DNA from: Brachionus rotundiformis
Lineage: Eukaryota; Rotifera; Eurotatoria; Ploima; Brachionidae
DNA: 64,000 bases
Direction: 5' to 3'
NCBI GenBank assembly: GCA_016802295.1
Contig: JAESIW010000138.1
Location: 2,394,897 to 2,458,896, forward strand
A program made the translations under genes and the position numbers. A model generated the notes under the pieces. That model searched no databases. It had not been told where the DNA came from and was given only the letters and a program-made list of their open reading frames with translations. Position 1 is the stretch's first letter. Every line of letters starts with the position of its first letter. Below are positions 1 to 12,916 of the stretch, in pieces.

Positions 1-962
1 AATAACTAATTACTTTATCATTGCTATAGTTGCTTTCTTCATCGGTCGAGTTCTTTTTACTTTGACCAATTGGTTCACTTGGTTCCAAATTTTTGGGCAA
101 AATTTTATTTTTTATGTCTGGCCACTCATTCTAATTTAGATGTCAAATTAAATAGAACATTTAAATTTTAAAATAATTCATACAGGTTTCAGTCTCCTAA
201 TTAGAGGCACTGGAACTAAACCAACTTGACCACTTTCGTTAGACGCTTTCCACCAATTTTCACCCTGAGTATATTCAATTATGTCCAGGATTTCGTCTTT
301 TTTGAAATACAAATCCTCATTAGGATCCTAAAAATTAGATTATGGTCATGGTAGTTCCAAGTTTTGCATAATTTACCCCATTTTCGGTAAAGTCGTAAAT
401 GGCAATGCATTTTTTGTGATAAAACGCCTTAAAAAAAGTGTTTTAGTTCACGAATATGTGGAATAAAATTGAGAAATATGTTACCGGTTGTATCAGTGGG
501 CTCTGGTTTAGGTAATGGTTTGAGTAGAACTCGAGGATGTTTGGTATGCTTGAAAAGAGGCAATCTTCCTTTCCATATATAAAAAATACATGAGAATTTT
601 CTTGGGTGTCGTTCTCTTCGACAAAACGATGCATTATCTTATAACTATTGATAGATTTTTGATTTTCTCTTAAATATAATATTTTCAGATATTATCTAGT
701 AAATAGATAAATAAATGTTACTTAACACACAAAACTTTCTGATCTATGTCCTTGGTACTATCTCGAATAAGAAACGTTCCAATAGGCGCATCGTCCAGGA
801 TCAATTTTACCTCATCACGGCTCAAATTGCCAAAGTAATAGCTTAGTTAATTAACAATAGATAAATATTTTATTATTTTCAGTCATGATCAGCTAACCTA
901 ACTTCGTCATAAGCATCAAACGCTTGTCCATTCAAACCATTTGCTTCAGCATCGAAAGACAT
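1..962 (-). CDS. CRK: CRK-type SH2-SH3 adaptor protein (partial, C-terminus beyond left edge)
   Basis: Adaptor that couples phosphotyrosine proteins to SH3-binding partners such as C3G and DOCK at the cytoplasmic face of the membrane. Exons read right to left: 962-898 (ATG at 962), 841-727, about 650-490, about 430-380, about 328-185 and about 133-14. Exon 2 holds the start of the SH2 domain, with YYFGNLSRDE followed by GTFLIRDS, which contains the phosphotyrosine-binding Arg. Exon 3 ends the SH2 domain with SIPNILEFYSNHYL, close to the CRK motif LPALLEFYKIHYL. Exons 4-5 encode the first SH3 domain, with AIYDF, EDLYFKKDEIL, NWWKA and GLVPVPLI. The last visible exon is a hydrophilic linker ending near a GT donor at about 13, so the second SH3 domain lies outside the window. 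The exon 2/3 junction is less certain than the others. Family assignment is strong. Confidence 0.88.
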
Positions 963-2335
963 CGTTATCTATTTTGTGACAATATTTATATGCCTAAAAA
1001 AATGTCATGTCTGGCATTTGGGACTGTTTTTCTATTTAAAAAAAGATATAAATAAAGTATTTTTTTTAATTATTGATAAAAATATTTATTAGAAATTAAT
1101 AAGCCGGCTTTCTACTATGCCATTTTCTATTATAATTCAATTATAAAAATTTCATTCTTCAAAAGAGCTTAAATTTTTAAAATAAAATAAGTTGTTCTTA
1201 AAATTGTTTCATTAGGAGAATTTTTTTGTCTTTGTAAAAGTAAAATTTTTCAGATAGATTATTACATTTTTTATCATTTAATTAATAATCAGCTTTAATA
1301 ATTGATCATTTAAGTTTAAAGAAAGATAATATTTTATAAACTGTTAATTATTTTTGATTATTTTATTAGACAATAATATGGATGTATCAAAAAACTGTCG
1401 AAATCATTGACTGACAACAAATGTAAAACTAATAAATAAATGAATAATCAGAAATTTTTGAATTAAATATTTAATTTTTTTTTTAAGTGCTTAAGTTTTA
1501 TGTTTTACGTATTATTTTATTATTAGATTAGGCTTTTAACCTTTATTAATGTTTATAGTACTTTCTAACATCATTGGCCTCTTAAAGCAAAAAAAATATT
1601 ACTAAATTTTATTAGAATAATTTAATTAATTATTTATTTTTAATAAAATATTTTATTAATTTAAAATCGTTGATGGTTCGGACTTGAGTGAGACGGAAAT
1701 ACAAAATTAAGCTCAAATTAACTAAATAAACAAAAAAAGTAATTTAATATGTTTAGCCTTTATAAAAATATTGTGTGACTTTTGTCAAATTAAATGCACC
1801 TAATATTTTTCTATTGCTTCTTCTAATAGCAAAAAAACTGGTACCTGGAAAACATTTAATTTTTTTATTAAAATAAAACAAAAAATATAATATACCTTTA
1901 TTTTATTAGAAACATAATCTCGGAGAGAAAAGCCAACTTAATAATCTTAGAATCGATCATTCCAGTTAGGATAAAAATTGTTCTTAATTTTTTTAATGAA
2001 TAAATGAATTCGTGATTTTTTTGTTGATTTTTGATTAATTAAATGCCAATTTTAAAGCTAGAAACTAATAAATTAAATTAAGGTTCAAAAAATTTGATAA
2101 ATATTTTGAAATTTAATCTTAAAAAACCGCCCATAAACAATAATCTCACAACCAAATTAGTCCAAGTAAAGTTTTTTTAATGAAAATCAGCATCATTTAC
2201 AATTTAAAGTTAAAAAAAGGACAATTTTTTAACTTAATTGGCTCGTAATTCAGGATAATTACCACCGTAAAAGCGAAGTTTTTGTTTTATCTCAATCATA
2301 AGAATTGGCCCTAAAAAATTGGATACAAATTAAGA
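963..2335. other. Intergenic, AT-rich, between CRK and the homeobox gene
   Basis: I see no open frame with protein-like composition and no RNA gene. It separates the divergent CRK and homeobox start codons, so it should hold both promoters. No individual element can be defended. Confidence 0.6.
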
Positions 2336-2986
2336 ATGGAAAAAAAGACTGAAAGTAAAGGCAAGAACTTCTTCATAGACAAGCTGCTAAGCGACTCCCA
2401 AAAATACAAGATAAATGCATCATTTTTGAACCATTTATGCGCTTTCAGCTTGTATCCAAGCATTCTAAATGCTTCGGAATTTTTTAGTTCAGCAAATAAT
2501 TCAAATGAACCGGATGCACTGGATAGGTCGGATTCTTCCAAAAAGTCTTTTGCCGAACTTGACTTGAGCACTGATAATGAAGAGCTTAATTCCACAGGTA
2601 CTGAAAAATCTAGGCGCAAACGAACAGCTTTTACCAGCAACCAATTAGTCCAGCTTGAAAAAGAATTCCTAGCCAAAAAATATTTGTCTCTCAATGAAAG
2701 ATCAGAGATTGCCAAAGTGCTAAATCTGAGCGAAATGCAAGTAAAAATATGGTTTCAAAACAGACGCGCCAAATGGAAGCGCATCAAAACTGGCTACTTT
2801 AGAAGCTTACATAAATCCAAACTAAGCTCGGATCCCGAAAGCACTGCAAATCAAAAATTATCTCATGAACCGAGTAATAAGCTTGTTGTGCCAATACCAA
2901 TACATGTGTCCAGAATTTTAACCAAAAATAAGCAAGATCAAATGGACAAGATTCAAAGAATCAAGTCGAAAAATCCTGCACAATGA
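2336..2986 (+). CDS. GBX: GBX/unplugged-type homeodomain transcription factor
   Basis: Sequence-specific nuclear transcription factor. The single exon encodes 216 aa, which is short for the family. The homeodomain spans residues 92-151. It starts RRKRTAFTSNQL, carries EKEFLAKKYLSLNERSEIA, and ends in recognition helix KIWFQNRRAKWKRIK. The KKYLSL..RS.IA..L.LSE.QVKIWFQNRRAKWKR.K pattern is typical of GBX proteins rather than other ANTP-class factors. Residues 12-19 (FFIDKLLS) resemble the N-terminal FSIDSLI (EH1-like, Groucho-binding) motif of GBX proteins. The middle is Ser/Asp/Glu-rich and the C-terminal tail is basic. It has large AT-rich flanks on both sides, as developmental genes often do. 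GBX identity is by recalled family pattern; a related ANTP-class factor is the alternative. Confidence 0.9.
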   Translation: MEKKTESKGKNFFIDKLLSDSQKYKINASFLNHLCAFSLYPSILNASEFFSSANNSNEPDALDRSDSSKKSFAELDLSTDNEELNSTGTEKSRRKRTAFTSNQLVQLEKEFLAKKYLSLNERSEIAKVLNLSEMQVKIWFQNRRAKWKRIKTGYFRSLHKSKLSSDPESTANQKLSHEPSNKLVVPIPIHVSRILTKNKQDQMDKIQRIKSKNPAQ

Positions 2987-5298
2987 TTGTCACGATCTTT
3001 CCAATGATTTGGATCAAGAATTTATTCTGATCCACAGTATGAATAAAATTATGTAAAAAAATATGTTATCAAGTTAATTTTTCTTTAATTATAATTATCC
3101 TTATTAAAAATTTGATTATATAAATATATCTTTTTATTCCTGCATCTGACCATTCATGCAAATTAAAGAATTTTTACAACTTCAAAACTTTGTAAAACTT
3201 TGATGCCAAGGCTTTATTATACCAAACACATAAAATTAGCCTTTGTTTGCTTTGTTTGGTTTTATATTTTCCTTCTTAATTACATTTATTGTGCTTTTCA
3301 TTAAAAGGTAAAACTTTACCTTAATTCGTTATGAAATAAACAATAAATTTTAACTATTTTAATTCAAATACACATTATATAAACTGGTATAAGCTTTATT
3401 TTTGACAAATATTTTTCAAACATAAAAGAATATTGATGTTAAAAAATTTTTAAAATCAGAGATTTATCTTAAAAGACCGGTTAGCCTCTGTGTTTTTCCA
3501 TAGAATCATCATTTTAGGATATCTTTTATCATTTGAGATTTATTAATCATTTTAAATAAAAAGGTAATTAATTGAAATCATTAATAATTTATAAATTATT
3601 CAATAATAAATCTTTTGAACTGGCATTTGATACTTTGAAAGTATTTTTTGCGCTTCTTGTCATCTCCTTTCACAGTACCATTTTTCAGAGCAGACTCCGA
3701 TATGACCCAGAGGTGATTGCATTGAGTTGATCATCATCCCGATTTTTACTAATAAATTATTAGACTATGATTGAAACCAAAGTAGATAATCTGATGGCAA
3801 ATTGGGTCTTTTTTTTGGTACATGAAAAGTGGTTTTGAAATTTTGAATATGTTAAGCCTCGGACTAGGTCTAGTCAATCAGATAGTCACTGTTTTAAGTC
3901 CAAGTCACCAATTTTTAAAAATTTTTTTTCCTTAAATCTTCTAGTCATAATTTGTATATAATTAAAGATATTAATTACTATCAATATTTATTAAAACAAG
4001 AACAAAAGTCATAATTATACAGTCTTAACTAGTCATTTATCCATCTGGTAACAAATTTTATTTTAAAAAACAGATAATTTTAAAGCCGGAATATGTACGC
4101 ATAAAAATTTACTTTCTTAAGAAGGAGAAATAGATCAAAATCTAAAAATAAGAACAAATTTTAGCGCAAACTTTACAAAAAATTATCTTTTTTTCAATTT
4201 TTTAAATTAATATAATTCTAAAATAATTTTTATCAATTTGAAATAGATTTTTATTTGTATTTTGAATATTTAAAACTGTTTAGACTTTTAATTTATAAAA
4301 TTTTTCGCTTGATCTATAAATTTAAACAGGATTTCTTTTTTTCAGTATTTTTCTATGTGTTGATAATTTTTAAAATCGACAAAATTTACAAAAAGATAAA
4401 AAAATTATTGAATATTAATTTTAAAGAAATTTAGCTTTGACATGTGACTTTTAAACAAGACAAACAAGACATATATTAATTTTCATATTTTATTGAGCAA
4501 TTAAACAAAGTCAAGAGTCAAAATAAATATAGAATTGATTTATTAATATTCATGTAGATTGTAGGCAATTATTGTCATAAAAACGATGACACTTAATATT
4601 AAACAAATTAAAACATCAAGATAAACAGCGATGAATATTATTTTTAATTGTCTATTATATTACTGAAAAAACTTAAAAACTAGTAGATAATAAAATAAAA
4701 CATGTCAAAAATCGATTATTATATCTTTATTAATATACTTTACTATTACTTTCAAAAATTTAATATGTTTGAACAGGACAAACAATAAAATCAATTGAAT
4801 GAAGCGCTAATTATTCTTTTTGAGATATTTTTCATAGAATCAAACTTATTATTAGATAGTAATTATTAGATAATTTAAACTAAAAATATATTTTTCATAT
4901 AATTTTATTAATTATTAGATGTTAGTAAATACGTCTCCAACTAATAAATTATTTAGTCTAGATCAAAATATTTATTTCTTAACTAAATTAATTGAACGAT
5001 TTTTTAATAATAATAATAGGAAAATTAAAAATTAAATCGATTCTTATATCTTTATTGATAATTAATTTAATAGTTAAATTTAGACCCAACAAAAAAAAAA
5101 AAAAAAAAGAGAAGATCAAAACGAAACAACAAACTTTTGTAATTTTAAAACTTAGACAAAAAAATTTAAAATAGAATAGAATTTAAAAATAATTATTTCC
5201 TTGTTTAATTACAATTAATTGTACATTAGATAAGATAGACAAGAACGCGTTAATACTTAAGCTAGATCCCTGAATAGACATCGATTAGATTCATGAGC
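2987..5298. other. Intergenic, AT-rich, 2.3 kb downstream of the homeobox gene
   Basis: Mostly low-complexity A/T with a poly-A run at about 5090-5108. One less AT-rich stretch (about 3630-3760) has a short coding-like frame on the minus strand and is treated as a finding. No gene can be supported. Confidence 0.55.
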
Positions 5299-7695
5299 TC
5301 ACAATACTTCGATCATGGTCTCAGTGCTACCATGCAGCGAGTTTTTGTTTGACGATGATGACGAAGAGTTTGACTTGCTCGCCTTGAGCAAATTAGCCAA
5401 ACTATTCTCGTCATTTTCGCAGTCCTCTTCCTCATTAATTGACTCATCTCTGCTCTTGCTCTCCTCCCTAACATTCTCACTCGAGGAAAACATTCTTTTA
5501 AATTCACTGGACTTCATGTCACTGCTTAAGCTATGGTTGTTTAGCTGTATGTTCCACAGGGTGTAATTGGTCAATGGACTGTGCAAAATAGACGATTTGT
5601 TCTCGTCTTGGTTGTTCTGTTCGCACAGTCTGAGTTTTTTGGTGTTGGATTCGGTTTGAGTGCTGGGAACATTGGCGCATGCATTCGAACAGCACGAAAA
5701 AGACAATGAGGTTGAGTCGTTGGACATGGCACGCGTGAGGACAACTGGTTCTGACTTTCTATTGTTGGGAAAGAGCAAAATTGAGTTTGGTCTTTTGAGC
5801 CGGTTGGCACTATTGTCCAGCAGTGATAAATTGGTCGGTCGCCTCATCACCACATTGCCCTTGCCATTTGTCTGACTTGTCTGACTAGTCGGTGCCATCT
5901 CTGCTATTGAGTTGCATGTGAGCGATTTTGCCAAGCTTTGCTTTTCGACTATTGGCGAGTTTAGGTTAAATTTGGAAAAGGCATTTGAAGGCGATTGCAA
6001 ATTGGTCACTTTTCTCGTCTCTGGCTTGTTCAGCACAAAGCTCTTGTCCATAAAATCATACACATATCTTCTCCTCGAACTGGCGAACAAAATAGGCTGC
6101 TCTTGGCTGATGTTTGGCTGCTTGGGCTCGGGCGCCTCGTTCTTGGTATCTTTTAGTTGACCATTGTTTATCAGCTGCTTTTCGTACTCGTACAATTGGC
6201 CTAGAAAGTTGAAATTTGGCGAAATGGTGAAGCGTCTGTCTTTGACAAACTTGAACGCTTCGTCCAATTTCATGTTCATGTGCTTCATTAGATAGGCAAT
6301 GGCCAGTGTGGGCGAGCGCGATATGCCAGCTAGGCAATGTATGAGAACTTTTTTGTTGGCTTTGCGGCACTTTTCTATGAATTTAAAAGCAACCTCGAAA
6401 TAGTTGCTTATTTTGGCCGAGTGGCAATCGTTTATGGATATGCGCAAGAAATTACCATCGAGTATGAACTCGGCCTTGGGACATGTCACGCTCACATTGA
6501 GCACAAATGTAATGCCCAATCTGTCAAGTGTTTGTTGGCAAAGTGCGTTCTCTTGCGAGCCCAAGTACATAAAATCAAGTATTTTGGTTGGCTCGTTGAT
6601 TGGTTGTTTGTCTTCGCTTGGCGATACCAAGTAGTTTATTTGATATTTGGGCTCGGTGTCGGAGACCAGCGACGAGGCCGACGACACCGTCGAGTTGGAT
6701 GACGAGTTCAGCTCGATTTGATAGGTGGACAAGCTGTGATTGAGTCGAAGATGCTTGGGCTTGCCAAACGAGTCCAGTGTTTTCGTATTGGACGATTGGT
6801 CCAAATGAATCGGAATAACTGGATACAGTCTTGGAAAGCAGCTCGATTCGGTCATTCCTTCGCACAAATAAGGATACATTCTACTAAAATTGGTGAACCC
6901 CTCGATCAGAAAAGATACTGATTTGAACTTTTGAGCCAGCTTTCTAAGCAACAAAATGGTAAATGAGTTTTCCAAGTCCAATTGATTGGTGTGCTCAGAT
7001 TTTTGGTCATACACCACTATGTTCAATTCGTCTTTGTTATTGCTAATCAAGTCTTTGTTCGAATATTTAATTAACAATTCGTTTATTGATATCTTTTTAA
7101 TTGTATTAATTTTAATTAAACTTAATATTATTTAATAAATTAGTTTTTTAATTACTTTGTCAGATTTAAGCTGTTGGAAAACTATTTTGGAAGCAGGTAT
7201 GCTAATAGAGTTTTTAATGTGTGTAGAGCAATAGTCTGTTGACTCGCGACTATCAATAATTATCAACTATTTTATTGGAAAAAAATAAATAATTAATAAG
7301 AAAAATTATTTTTATTTTTAATCATTATTATATAGTTAAAAATGATTCATTCTCGAATGCATTTAAAAAGGCCCTCTCCCTCCTGAGTCTGTTTATCAAT
7401 TAAATATTCGCATTTTCTTAATATGACTCATTTTTAGTCATTTGATAAATATAAAAAAAAGTTTATAAATTTTTTTTTTAATCAGACTTATTTTAAATTT
7501 AAATTTAAAAAAGAAAAATGAACAAATTACATAGCCACTAATTAATCAACTCACTTTTGAATCACTGTTGGACTCGGTGATCCACTGCTCGAGCAAATTG
7601 GATGTTATGTGCGACCATGTGGTCAAGTTGTCCGAGTAGCGGTTCGAATTGGATGCCATAGATGCAGAACAAAATAAATTTGAGCTCGAAGTCAT
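5299..7695 (-). CDS. DUSP16: Dual-specificity MAP-kinase phosphatase, DUSP8/DUSP16 type
   Basis: Dephosphorylates the Thr and Tyr of activated MAP kinases (JNK/p38 for this subgroup). Three exons join in frame: 7695-7555, 7266-7156 and 7092-5299, giving 680 aa. Exon 2 and the start of exon 3 encode the rhodanese/CH2 MAPK-docking domain, with LIIIDSRESTDYCSTHIKNS, INELLIKYS and IVVYDQ, then GFTNFSRMYPYLCEG. The catalytic domain follows, with signature VLIHCLAGISRSP; the nucleophile Cys is near residue 337 and the general acid Asp is upstream in ISINDCHS. TISPNFNFLGQLYEYEK is nearly that of DUSP8/16. The C-terminal 300 residues are Ser/Asn-rich, with an acidic patch and a poly-Ser run near the end. 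The match to DUSP8/16 is better than to DUSP1/6. Which of the two vertebrate paralogues it matches cannot be decided. Confidence 0.92.
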
Positions 7696-8865
7696 GTTTA
7701 ATTTATTTAGACTGATTGTTCAAGTGTTTTCATTTTAGACAACTATCAAAATCTTAATAGATAAAGAAAAATTTTTTTTAAATTTTCTTTTAAATCAATA
7801 TGAATCACTGGAAAGGTAGGAAAAGGCGACATGCTTGAACGATTGCAAATAGATAAGAAAATTTAATGACAATTTTTTCTCAAAAAACTCCTCAATCTAT
7901 TTGAATCTAAACATGAACGATAATATGCTAAACTAAATGCTTTGTTATAAAATAGAGTTAATTTAAGTGTTTTACATTTACATAAAGCCTTTTTTAGATG
8001 AAGAGAAAAATTGATTATTAATAAAATATTTCAAAAAAATATATTTAATGAGAAACTTAGTCATAAACAAGATTATGGCTGGATTTAATTATCATAATTT
8101 GCATTCATAGCGAGTTTTGAGCATGGGGGCCAATTTGACTATTTGGCCCCTAAATGGTATCCAATAGAATTGTTGCCAAAGCGTTTATCTCTATTTTAAT
8201 TCCATAAAGGCAAATAAATTTTTATTCTATTATAATAATTTAATAAATATTGACTCATTAGAACAGCTAAGCTAAAATATGAACGCATATAAACAATTAT
8301 TATCTAATTACCTCCTAGATTTAAATATGAGATAAAATTTAAAATTTTGTAACAAGTCTAAAAGACGCTTTTTTGACAAAATTATATAACACAAGATAAT
8401 AAATATCTTGTGATAAATTATTCACTGGATATCTCGGTATTACACAAAAATGTTCAATTTAAAAAACAAAGTCCAAATATTTAAATATAAACTTAAGTCC
8501 ACTATTTATATAATCACATATAACTAAATTACTAAATATTGTCAATTAAAAACTAAACCTCAATTTAATATTTTTGACGAAAATAAATTTTGAACTAATT
8601 TTTCTTTTATCTATCTTTAAAATTGATAGAATATAAAACAAAATAATTAGATTCAATGTGGAAAAAAATATTAAATCACTCTTTTATATACTCATTTATT
8701 TAATTATTAATAATTTCAATTTAATTTCAGTATCTAAATTTATAAAAAACACTTATCTTCTTTTTTTATCTAGATGTATATTTGTTAATTTTGTAATGCA
8801 TTCTTTTTTAAATAACTTAAAGTTAGATTTTTTTTTAAATTTTAATTTTACCAAAAATAATTGAC
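7696..8865. other. Intergenic, AT-rich, with one GC-rich hairpin
   Basis: This is the shared upstream region of the divergent phosphatase and SAP30BP genes. The only structure seen is a perfect 8-bp inverted repeat at about 8126-8150. No coding potential is evident. Confidence 0.5.
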
Positions 8866-9897
8866 ATGTCCAAATCAAAAAAGCCCAAAGGTGAGACAAT
8901 AAAAGATAATATTTCTAATAGAAGCAATTTTTGATCTTATCGGCATTTAAATAAGTTTCGTTGGTGACAGCCTATGAGTCAGGCGCCGAGAGCGGCTCTG
9001 AGCAAAGTGACTCGACGCAATCAAGCAGAAGTTCATCCCGCAGCAGCAAATCGACTAGTCGAACTGGGTCCAGGAGCAAATCGCCTTCAGAGGAGCGAGC
9101 CCTGGACGCCAGACAGGACAATGAACCAGAGCATGGCAACCAAGAGACGTCCATGGACTATGAGCAGTCGGTTGGCCATGTTGGACAAAAAACTGAGCCA
9201 GTATTTAATGAAGATGGTTCAAAAACTGAAGAGGTCAAAGACAACACCAATGTTCCACAAGATCCTAATTTTTTCAGTACTAAAAAAATTTATGTCTTTT
9301 TTTTTATCAATTCTTTAATTTAAAATGTTCAATTTAAGCTGAAAAAAATGGTTTTTTGCCAGGATCGGAAAATATCAAATTGCCTGCAGCGCCCGAGGCT
9401 CAGTGTTCCCAAAGTTTACAAGTAAATTTACTCTATTTAATTCTAATTAAAATTGATTGTTTAAAATTAAATTAAAGAATAAAATTGTTCAAGTTCTTGA
9501 CAGAATGAAACATTATAACTATTCTATAAACAATGATATAAAGAATAAAAAGAAATTTAAAAATCCAAGCATATATGAAAAGCTTATTGAAGCATATGGC
9601 TTGGATGAGTTTGGCTCGAGTTTTGAAAGTGTAATAATTAAAAAATTTTGACTAATTTTAGAATAGATAATATTAATTTGTTGTTTCAGCACATTGACGA
9701 TCTTAAGGCTCACGGCTACATGTTTTATGATGAGCTAGATCAGGCTCAGATGGCCGAGTGGGCCAAAAAAGACAAGGAACGCAAGGAAAGAACCAAAGTA
9801 ACATTTTATTGAGCTATTAGTTGATTATTAGATTTAATTTAATTAAAAATTGTTAATTTTTAAGATCGAAATGGTCTCAGGAATAAAAAGAAAATGA
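8866..9897 (+). CDS. SAP30BP: SAP30-binding protein (HCNGP family)
   Basis: Nuclear protein of the HCNGP family, known as a SAP30/Sin3-associated corepressor and splicing cofactor. Six exons join in frame: 8866-8890, 8971-9276, 9363-9421, 9478-9630, 9690-9797 and 9865-9897, giving 227 aa. The first exon codes only eight residues plus one base. The N-terminal half is Ser/Arg/Glu-rich (SRSSSRSSKSTSRTGSRSKS) and disordered. The conserved C-terminal domain begins with KKFKNPSIYEKLIEAYGLDEFGS (core NPSIYEKLI). It continues through GYMFYDELDQAQ to the family ending KERTKIEMVSGIKRK, which matches KKERTKIEFVTGTKK of the vertebrate protein. The stop lies 82 bp from the convergent PIGG stop, so their 3' UTRs probably overlap. 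Confidence 0.93.
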
Positions 9898-9978
9898 TTT
9901 TGATTATATGTTTTTTATTTTAAATAAAAATTTGTAAATAAAGATAAACTAAATGCGAGCTAATGCTCCTTGAAGTGC

Positions 9979-12916
9979 TTAGATATTTGAAATTTTTAAA
10001 ATTATCAACTGAATAAGTGAGAAAAAAAAATTAATAAGAACAGATCCTAAGAGATAAATTAACTTCGGAGCAAAAACACTCCATACAAATAAATGCTCCT
10101 TTTGCAAAAAAGAACTCAATGAATAAGACATAACAATTAGTAAATCAAAAATTATCATGTAATTTAGATGATTCATGAGCATTATGAGTCCAAATCTTAA
10201 AAAATTTTAAATTAATCACCGAAAATTAAATATCAACAAAATTACCTATTTTTATGTCTATTATCAAAAGTTTTTCGATTGAAAAACATTGCCAAGCTTT
10301 TAAGTGAGCACAAATTGAAAAAAATCTGTGCCGAAAAGGTACAAGTCAGAATTATAAATGCCATAAGCCATTCATTAATCTCATTAATTCCAACTAGACC
10401 GCTCGAAATTGGAACTGTGTTCAAGCTGTTCGAGTTTCCAAGGCTAAAATGGCTGTAAAACCCGAATAGTTTATAAAAAAAGATTATGTTTGAGCTCTCT
10501 TGACTTGCCAAAGCTCCATTTCGAGCAAATATTTTCTCTATTAGGCGCTCAGCTATCTTCCAACATGCCACAATAATTAAATTATGAGTTGGTTGAATTA
10601 AGCAATTATAAAAAATCCAGTTCTTGATCAATAAATTATACACTTGGATGATTTTTTCAGTATTTTTTGGTCTAGTCGACCATATATGAATCATTTCTAT
10701 TCCAAAATTTACAATTAGTGTCAAATAGCAGCATTGAGCAATTAAATTTCGACTATACCTTTAATTTGAAAATATAATTTTTAGATAAATTTGATTCTAA
10801 TTAGTATACAAATTTAGGAGCTCAAAATTAGAGCTCAAGTGATAGACAAATAGCCATATTAGGGTTAAATTATTTAAAAATTTAAAGCCGGATTTAGAAT
10901 GTTTGTGTACCACAAATAGAGCCAATGTTCCGATGGTGGTCAATGGTAGCTTGGATGGACATCTTTTTTATTTGGAAAAATAAATCTTTTTTTAATAAAC
11001 ATTTTTAAAATTAAAGTCAACTCTTTCAAATAGTCGCCAATGTCCTTTAAATGTATCCATTTGTTTCCTGTTTGATTAATTGATCGCATTAGACGAATTG
11101 TTATCAAAAGATACAAGAAATCTAATTGATAAGACATTTGGTCATTTTTTTTAATCGTGCAAATCAAAAGCAAATAAATTTGGGTTGTGCCAATAAAGTA
11201 CCATAGTTGGTGCTCTTCTTCGATAAAACTGCTCGAAAAAAGACTTATTATGTGAAGAGTAAGACCGAGTAAATAAAACTTCTTTAGAAAAAGAAAAATA
11301 AATTATTAATTTTTCTTATCAAAGATTACTTTAATTAATTCCTGTTTCCGTATTAGATTGAAAATATTCATTAAAAATTGAAATGGATTAGCTAATAGCC
11401 TTAAGTTCCATTGATCTAAAACATAGGCTAGCATGAGCTTGAAAAAAGTATTTTTATTAAAATTTTTAATAAGAATGGTAATATTTCTAATTACCAAAAA
11501 CATAAGCAAAATTAATAAAATCAAAAATTTATTTTGTTCACTATTGGCATTTTGAACATTTAACTTTGAAGCGACTTTGGTCCTCAAAAAATCTTCTGCA
11601 CGAGACAAATTATGACCAATTAATCGATTTACCAAATTATCATCATTTTCCTCCAAATTAAACAACTTTTTCAATTGTTTCCAATTTTTGACCAAACACT
11701 CGACTTCAACAGACTCATTTCTTACACTTTTATCAAAATGCTCAGTCAGATCACTCAGAAAAACTGTCCCTCTATTGCTATTAGGAATATCTACACCAAA
11801 TAGGCACGAAAGAGTTGACACCAAGTCTATTTGCTTTCTTATTTTGACATTCTGGAACAAAATTTCCATTTGTTGGTCACTTAAGTAAGAGAATTGAGAG
11901 CCAAACAGACCTTTGGAAATGAACAAAAGAGGTGTTGTTATTTCCATATGCGATGAGCCACCATGTCCGCCCTCATTGGCCATGCCATGGTCACTCAAGA
12001 CAAGCATTAGGTCATTTTTACTCAAGCTTGAATAGATTTTTTTGATTATCTCGTCCATTTCATGCAGCTTGCGGCGTATATTAAAAGGTGCATAAGGACC
12101 TTCAATGTGGCCCACATGGTCAAGTCCCAAGTAGTGAAGAATCATCACATTCCAATCGGTCTGCACCAACTCATTTGCCAAATGTCTAGTTACATTTTGA
12201 TCTACTTGATCATAATCGCTGGCAATGAATGAAGTGGTGCCCTCCCAGCGCATAAAAGATTCATTTGGCTGGAATAATTTAAGCCAGGTATCATCTCCGT
12301 AAAATATTAACTGCCTATTTCTAAGATTAAATTGTCTAATTATATTATCTTCGACTAGATAGGTTGTATTAAAATTCCACAATATATCGATAAATTGCGG
12401 AATTATACCACTAACAAGAGCCTGGATTTTCATTAATTAAATCATAAAAAACACCTTGAAAAGTCTAATTAAGTCTATTACCTTGATTCGAGGTAAGGTG
12501 ACAGTCGGAGGACTGGCTATCAGTTTGAACGGAATGGCCCTTTGCTCTCGGATAACTCGATTGACAAAAGGCATCCGCAGCTTTTCCCTAGGAGTATTTG
12601 ACTCGAATATAAAATCATAGCGAAGTGCATCAATTAAGACCAAAACTAATCTTCCTTAAGATTTGTATTTTATATTATTATAAAAAATAGTATTTTTTAA
12701 AGCAAAATAAAGAAAAAAAAAAGCTACAGGAAATAAAATTTTGTTCAATATACCTTCATTAATAATAGCATTATTTTCTTCTAATTGTGGCTCAAACTTA
12801 TTGTTCCCAGTATCGGAATTTGCTTGTTTATAGCTGAATAAGTTAAAGAAAACAGCATTATAAATAAAAAATATCAATACTAATAGAAAATATATTGAAA
12901 ATTGGAATTTTAACAT
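9979..12916 (-). CDS. PIGG: GPI ethanolamine phosphate transferase 2 catalytic subunit
   Basis: ER membrane enzyme that adds ethanolamine phosphate to the second mannose of the GPI anchor. Exons 12916-12754, 12654-12482, 12421-11330 and 11281-about 11025 join in frame. They are followed by about 10952-10825, about 10757-10245 and 10190-9979. The start gives a signal-anchor (LLVLIFFIYNAVFF). The lumenal alkaline-phosphatase-like domain has VLIDALRYDF, SPPTVTLPRIK with the nucleophile Thr, YGDDTWLKLF, HYLGLDHVGH and SDHGMANEGGHG, which supply the metal ligands. SSSFIEEEHQLWYF and RSINQTGNKW follow in the membrane domain. LGNSNSLNTVPISSGLVG and LFVWSVFAPKLIY near the C-terminus are specific to PIGG rather than PIGN or PIGO. 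Exact ends of the middle membrane exons are approximate. Confidence 0.92.

Noticed and set aside
2311..2715. 134-codon minus-strand frame
   Set aside because: Antisense shadow of the homeobox gene; the homeodomain frame on the other strand is unambiguous.
5313..6921. Several 60-120 codon frames on both strands
   Set aside because: Overlap the long phosphatase exon in other frames and show no family pattern.
8658..8864. 68-codon plus-strand frame before SAP30BP
   Set aside because: Low-complexity Phe/Asn/Ile-rich translation of AT-rich DNA; not a gene.
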